Assembly: GCA_003647375.1 (NCBI GenBank)
Contig: QMMS01000005.1
Span: 1 to 37,546 of the forward strand
Direction of reading: 5' to 3'
Origin: Deltaproteobacteria bacterium
GTDB lineage: Bacteria > Desulfobacterota > Desulfobacteria > Desulfobacterales > B30-G6
Length of the DNA stretch: 37,546 nt
In this document: piece after piece, positions 34,277 to 37,546 of the stretch
Layout: every line of letters starts with the position of its first letter
How positions within the stretch are numbered: position 1 is the first letter of the stretch
The notes under the pieces: model-generated
Told to the model about the DNA's origin: nothing
Database searches by the model: none
Seen by the model: the letters and a program-made list of their open reading frames with translations, nothing else
Made by a program: the position numbers and the translations under genes

Positions 34277-35330
34277 TCTTCAATGCCTGGGCCTGGTAAT
34301 AGGTTGTCAGTTCATCCACTATTTCGGTAATATTGCCCTGCAGAACGCTGTCCAGTTTGTATAGGGTGAGGCCGATGCGATGATCCGTTACCCTTCCCTG
34401 GGGAAAGTTGTAGGTTCGGATCCGCTCGCTCCTGTCACCACTGCCAACCTGGCTCTTGCGCTCTTCGGAACGCTTTTCGTTCTGTTCCTGTATCATGGCG
34501 TCAAGCAGGCGTGCACTCAGGACCTTCATTGCCTTAGCTTTGTTCTTGTGCTGTGATTTTTCATCCTGGCAGGTTACCACGAGACCGGTGGGGAGATAGG
34601 TGAGGCGCACGGCAGAATCCGTTGTGTTGACGGACTGTCCTCCCGGACCTGTAGCCCGGTAAACATCAACCTTGATATCGTTTGGATCGATGTCGATATC
34701 CACCTCTTCCGCCTCAGGCAAAACAGCCACGGTAACAGCGGAGGTATGTATGCGGCCCTGGGTTTCCGTCGCTGGGACCCGTTGAACACGGTGGGTCCCG
34801 CTCTCGTATTTGAGACGGCTGTAGGCATTCTTGCCGTGAACCATCGCGATAACCTCTTTCAGACCACCGACACCCGTAGCATGGTGGTTGAGAATCTCCA
34901 CCTTCCAATTCGCGATCTCGGCGAACCGCTGGTACATTTTAAAAAGATCATTGGCAAAAAGCCCGGCCTCCTCTCCCCCGGTACCGGCTCTGATTTCGAG
35001 GATAACATTCTTACCGTCCAGAGGATCCTTGGGAATCAGAAGCTTTTTGAGTTCTGCCTCCAGGGACTCCTTTTTTTCGTTCAAACGGTCGATCTCATCC
35101 CGCGCCAGCTTGTTGATTTCCGGGTCATCGTCCTTGAGAAGCTCCAGGCTCTCGTCGATTCCACCAGCAACCGCCTGATAGTCTTTAAATACGATAACAA
35201 TTTTGTTGAGGTCTGAATGCTCGCGGGCATACTTCTGATATAGCTCATAATCCTGAATTACTTTTGGATCGCTCAGAAGTCCTTCGAGTTCATGATATCG
35301 TTTTTCAATGCCGATAAGTTTGTCAAACAT
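34230..35330 (-). CDS. prfA: Peptide chain release factor 1
   Basis: A 366-aa class I release factor. PAT at 186-188 is the RF1-type codon-recognition tripeptide, which reads UAA and UAG. GGQ at 230-232 ([16 protein letters not shown]) triggers peptidyl-tRNA hydrolysis. RF1 is the factor that reads TAG, and two stops in this window are TAG codons formed by the foldback element. The gene lies between rpmE and prmC. Confidence 0.97.
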   Translation of the reverse strand: MFDKLIGIEKRYHELEGLLSDPKVIQDYELYQKYAREHSDLNKIVIVFKDYQAVAGGIDESLELLKDDDPEINKLARDEIDRLNEKKESLEAELKKLLIPKDPLDGKNVILEIRAGTGGEEAGLFANDLFKMYQRFAEIANWKVEILNHHATGVGGLKEVIAMVHGKNAYSRLKYESGTHRVQRVPATETQGRIHTSAVTVAVLPEAEEVDIDIDPNDIKVDVYRATGPGGQSVNTTDSAVRLTYLPTGLVVTCQDEKSQHKNKAKAMKVLSARLLDAMIQEQNEKRSEERKSQVGSGDRSERIRTYNFPQGRVTDHRIGLTLYKLDSVLQGNITEIVDELTTYYQAQALKNEHSGDTQGHSLDHS

Positions 35331-35424
35331 GTTTGCCTGCTATACCCATCGTGGCTATTGGGTCCAATTGGTTCCGCATACCTCTTAACCCGGAAGTTTC
35401 ACGAATCAGTGAGCGTTAAACACG

Positions 35425-35454
35425 AAAGCACGAAAACGTTTGGTTTCGTGCTTT
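35425..35454. other. 11-bp hairpin between rpmE and prfA
   Basis: AAAGCACGAAA (35425-35435) and TTTCGTGCTTT (35444-35454) pair perfectly. It is surrounded by CACGAAAGCACGAAA words of an intergenic repeat type. A weak terminator or processing site between rpmE and prfA is possible. Confidence 0.5.
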
Positions 35455-35484
35455 TGAATTTGGGTCACGTCTTGATATTGTGGT

Positions 35485-35703
35485 TCAGTTTTCCACTTTT
35501 TTTTGAAATTTCTCGTATTTCCTGCGAAATCTTTCAATACGGCCGGCCGTATCGATGAGCTTTTGTTTCCCGGTGAAAAAAGGGTGACATTTCGAGCAAA
35601 TCTCAACGCTGATATTCTCTTTGGTCGAACCAACCTCCAAGATGTTACCACATGCACATTTGATGTTTGTTTCCGTATACTTCGGATGAATGTCCGCTTT
35701 CAT
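35485..35703 (-). CDS. rpmE: 50S ribosomal protein bL31
   Basis: 72 aa, the normal length. It opens [20 protein letters not shown] and ends FRRKYEKFQ. The four cysteines C16, C18, C36 and C39 mark the zinc-binding (C+) form, which is replaced by a C- paralogue under zinc limitation in some bacteria. It follows rho after 17 bases, a conserved order. Confidence 0.96.
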   Translation of the reverse strand: MKADIHPKYTETNIKCACGNILEVGSTKENISVEICSKCHPFFTGKQKLIDTAGRIERFRRKYEKFQKKVEN

Positions 35704-35720
35704 TAAATTTTAACCCCCTG

Positions 35721-36968
35721 TTATGCGTTCATAGATTCCAGAAATGTTTTATTATCCTTTGTTCCGGTCATTTTTTCAAGTAAAAATTCGAGTGAGTCCA
35801 CCGGATTTAAGGAAGAAAGTAATTTTCTTAGTATCCATACGCGGTTTAAGGTCTTTTCATCAAGCAACAGTTCTTCTTTTCGGGTTCCTGATTTATTGAT
35901 ATCGATGGCCGGAAAGAGTCGTTTATCCGAGAGTCTCCTGTCCAGCTGTAGTTCCATGTTGCCGGTGCCTTTAAATTCTTCAAAAATAACCTCATCCATA
36001 CGACTACCGGTATCGACGAGTGCAGTTGCGATGATGGTGAGGCTACCGCCCTCCTCGATGTTTCGTGCCGCGCCAAAAAATCTCTTTGGACGTTGAAGGG
36101 CATTGGAGTCCACGCCACCCGAGAGTATCTTGCCGCTGGGTGGCATGACGGAGTTGTATGCTCTGGCCAATCGCGTAATACTGTCCAGTAGGATAATGAC
36201 ATTCTTTTTGTGCTCTACAAGTCTCTTGGCTTTTTCAATCACCATTTCGGCCACCTGAACATGTCTTTCAGCAGGTTCGTCGAAGGTGGAACTGATCACC
36301 TCGCCTCTGACCGATCTTTCCATATCGGTAACCTCTTCAGGTCGCTCATCGATCAACAGTACAAATAGCTCGACATCCTTATGACTGGCCACAATACTGT
36401 TGGCAATAAACTGCAGCAACATGGTCTTGCCCGTCCTGGGTGGCGATACGATCAACCCCCTCTGACCAAACCCGATGGGCGTCATGAGATCCATAATACG
36501 TGTCGAATAGTTGTCCTTTTCCGATTCAAGATTCACCTTTTTTTCCGGATATAGCGGCGTCAAGTTATCAAAAAGAATTTTGTCCCGGGCAACTTCCGGG
36601 TCTTCATAGTTGACGGCCTCAACTTTCAGAAGCGCAAAATATCGCTCGGATTCTTTTGGTTGACGAATCTGACCCGAGACGGTGTCACCGGTACGCAAGT
36701 TAAACCGTCGAATCTGCGATGGAGACACGTAGATGTCATCCGGACCCGGCAGGTAGTTGTAGTTGGGTGCCCGTAGAAATCCGAAACCATCCGGCAGAAT
36801 TTCCAATGTGCCTTCCCCAAATATCAGCCCATCTTTCTCTATTTGGGCTTGTAGCAGGGCAAAAATAAGCTCCTGTTTGCGCATGCCGGCAGCCTGTTCG
36901 ATCTTGAAATCCTTAGCCATCTTGGTAAGTTGACTGATTTTTTTTTCTTTTAGTTCAACGATATTCAT
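35721..36968 (-). CDS. rho: Transcription termination factor Rho
   Basis: A 415-aa hexameric RNA-dependent ATPase. The N-terminal helical part (1-47) is followed by the cold-shock-like RNA-binding domain at about 52-105 ([20 protein letters not shown]). The Walker A PPRTGKT is at 176-182. The Walker B region reads [10 protein letters not shown], and the R-loop/Q-loop segment follows. It is the head of the unit rho-rpmE-prfA-prmC. AGAGG lies about ten bases before the ATG. Confidence 0.97.
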   Translation of the reverse strand: MNIVELKEKKISQLTKMAKDFKIEQAAGMRKQELIFALLQAQIEKDGLIFGEGTLEILPDGFGFLRAPNYNYLPGPDDIYVSPSQIRRFNLRTGDTVSGQIRQPKESERYFALLKVEAVNYEDPEVARDKILFDNLTPLYPEKKVNLESEKDNYSTRIMDLMTPIGFGQRGLIVSPPRTGKTMLLQFIANSIVASHKDVELFVLLIDERPEEVTDMERSVRGEVISSTFDEPAERHVQVAEMVIEKAKRLVEHKKNVIILLDSITRLARAYNSVMPPSGKILSGGVDSNALQRPKRFFGAARNIEEGGSLTIIATALVDTGSRMDEVIFEEFKGTGNMELQLDRRLSDKRLFPAIDINKSGTRKEELLLDEKTLNRVWILRKLLSSLNPVDSLEFLLEKMTGTKDNKTFLESMNA

Positions 36969-37348
36969 GATCTATCTACCTCTTTGATTAATATGGCTAT
37001 CTGTGACAGTTTCCCTCCGGATATTTATCAGCATCTTTTGCCAAATACTTCACCCATATATTGAGCCCCCGCGTCGGCATCTGAATTTGCAGAACCGATC
37101 GATATCAGCAATGTAAAAAAACTGAATTGCAGACGGCTTAGAGTCTGCTAGTCGTGTCGAGGAAAATTCGAATGCTTCGTGATATTTAAACCTTGCAGGT
37201 GTTTTTCCAAAAGGCGGGTTCGTTGCCTTGATTTATGAGGTATAGATAATTCATGATTCGGTGCCTGTCAAGCTTTTTGGTATAAACATCTCGGAAATTC
37301 CACAATTGTGAGCGAAGCGATATAAATTCTACGGGACTATAACCTAAA

Positions 37349-37426
37349 AGAAGGTTGGTGGTATCGCGGATGGATAATCCCTGTGCGAACGTGAAAAACT
37401 CGCTCCCAAGAGACCGTAATGCCGAA
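37349..37426. repeat. 78-bp dispersed repeat, copy 2
   Basis: Nearly identical to 25041-25118, about 380 bases upstream of rho. The rest of 36969-37546 holds no gene that I can support; the frame at 37186-37443 runs through this repeat. Close to the window end, CTGAGCTCAG at 37526-37535 is a short palindrome within a sequence that resembles another common intergenic repeat. Confidence 0.85.
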
Positions 37427-37546
37427 ATTCTATATTGACGCATTCATAATAAATCACATAAGTTTACCCCAGTGTTGCAAAAACCGGAGGGCTTCAGAGT
37501 CAAGGCGTCTGAGGGTGGGCATCGACTGAGCTCAGCCGAAGTCAAG

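Noticed and set aside
37186..37443. Minus-strand 85-codon frame upstream of rho
   Set aside because: Most of it covers the 78-bp dispersed repeat. The other copy of that repeat is read in a different frame context, so coding is not supported.

Overview
The window looks like a chromosomal segment of a Gram-negative member of the former Deltaproteobacteria (Desulfobacterota), most likely the Desulfobacterales. The evidence is indirect: the order rho-rpmE-prfA-prmC / rpsB-tsf-pyrH-frr-uppS-cdsA-dxr-rseP, an HflKC pair, groESL without a CIRCE operator, a large PurS-like/PurL fusion beside a separate PurQ, and intergenic DNA packed with satellite-like and foldback repeats. Nearly all genes are intact housekeeping or type IV pilus genes; the unusual content lies between them.

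Layout. (1) 76-1124, minus strand: a DUF721/DciA-like gene and a TrmN6-like tRNA methyltransferase. (2) 1306-3444, plus: promoter, hflK, hflC, terminator. (3) 3471-4253: a 146-bp foldback element, a 32-codon gene for a bS22/AURKAIP1-COX24 type ribosomal protein, and a 246-bp MITE with a target-site duplication. (4) 4250-8671, plus: an HExxH protein, an FmdB-type zinc ribbon, groES-groEL and a LysM exporter/envelope protein, ending in a bidirectional terminator. (5) 8670-18944, minus: a minor pilin/PilY1 cluster (fimT-pilW-pilV-pilX-pilY1, two small secreted proteins, then a PilB/GspE ATPase) with a sigma-54-like promoter in front. (6) 19326-20925: a second MITE copy, a plus-strand GspH/FimT pseudopilin and a frameshifted four-helix-bundle gene between two inverted G-rich arrays. 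(7) 20917-37000, minus: purL-purQ, rseP, dxr, cdsA, uppS, frr, pyrH, tsf, rpsB, prmC, prfA, rpmE, rho.

The genes fall into known teams: translation and ribosome recycling (rpsB, tsf, frr, prfA, prmC, rpmE, bS22), isoprenoid/lipid carrier and phospholipid supply (dxr, uppS, cdsA), membrane proteolysis (rseP, hflKC), folding (groESL), purine synthesis (purLQ) and pilus assembly.

The main unexplained signal is the arrangement of repeats relative to gene ends. Two copies of a 146-147 bp foldback element end in TAG, and that TAG is the stop codon of bS22 in one case and pyrH in the other. Four arrays of short G-rich units start at or within a few bases of a stop codon (GspH-like gene, purQ, cdsA, prmC), always with the G-rich strand as the sense strand, and some have canonical G-quadruplex spacing. 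Two A/C-rich heptamer arrays start 10-11 bases upstream of start codons (dciA-like gene, cdsA), where the ribosome binding site should be. I offer these as hypotheses about repeat-derived 5' and 3' ends of transcripts; nothing here was tested by alignment or search.
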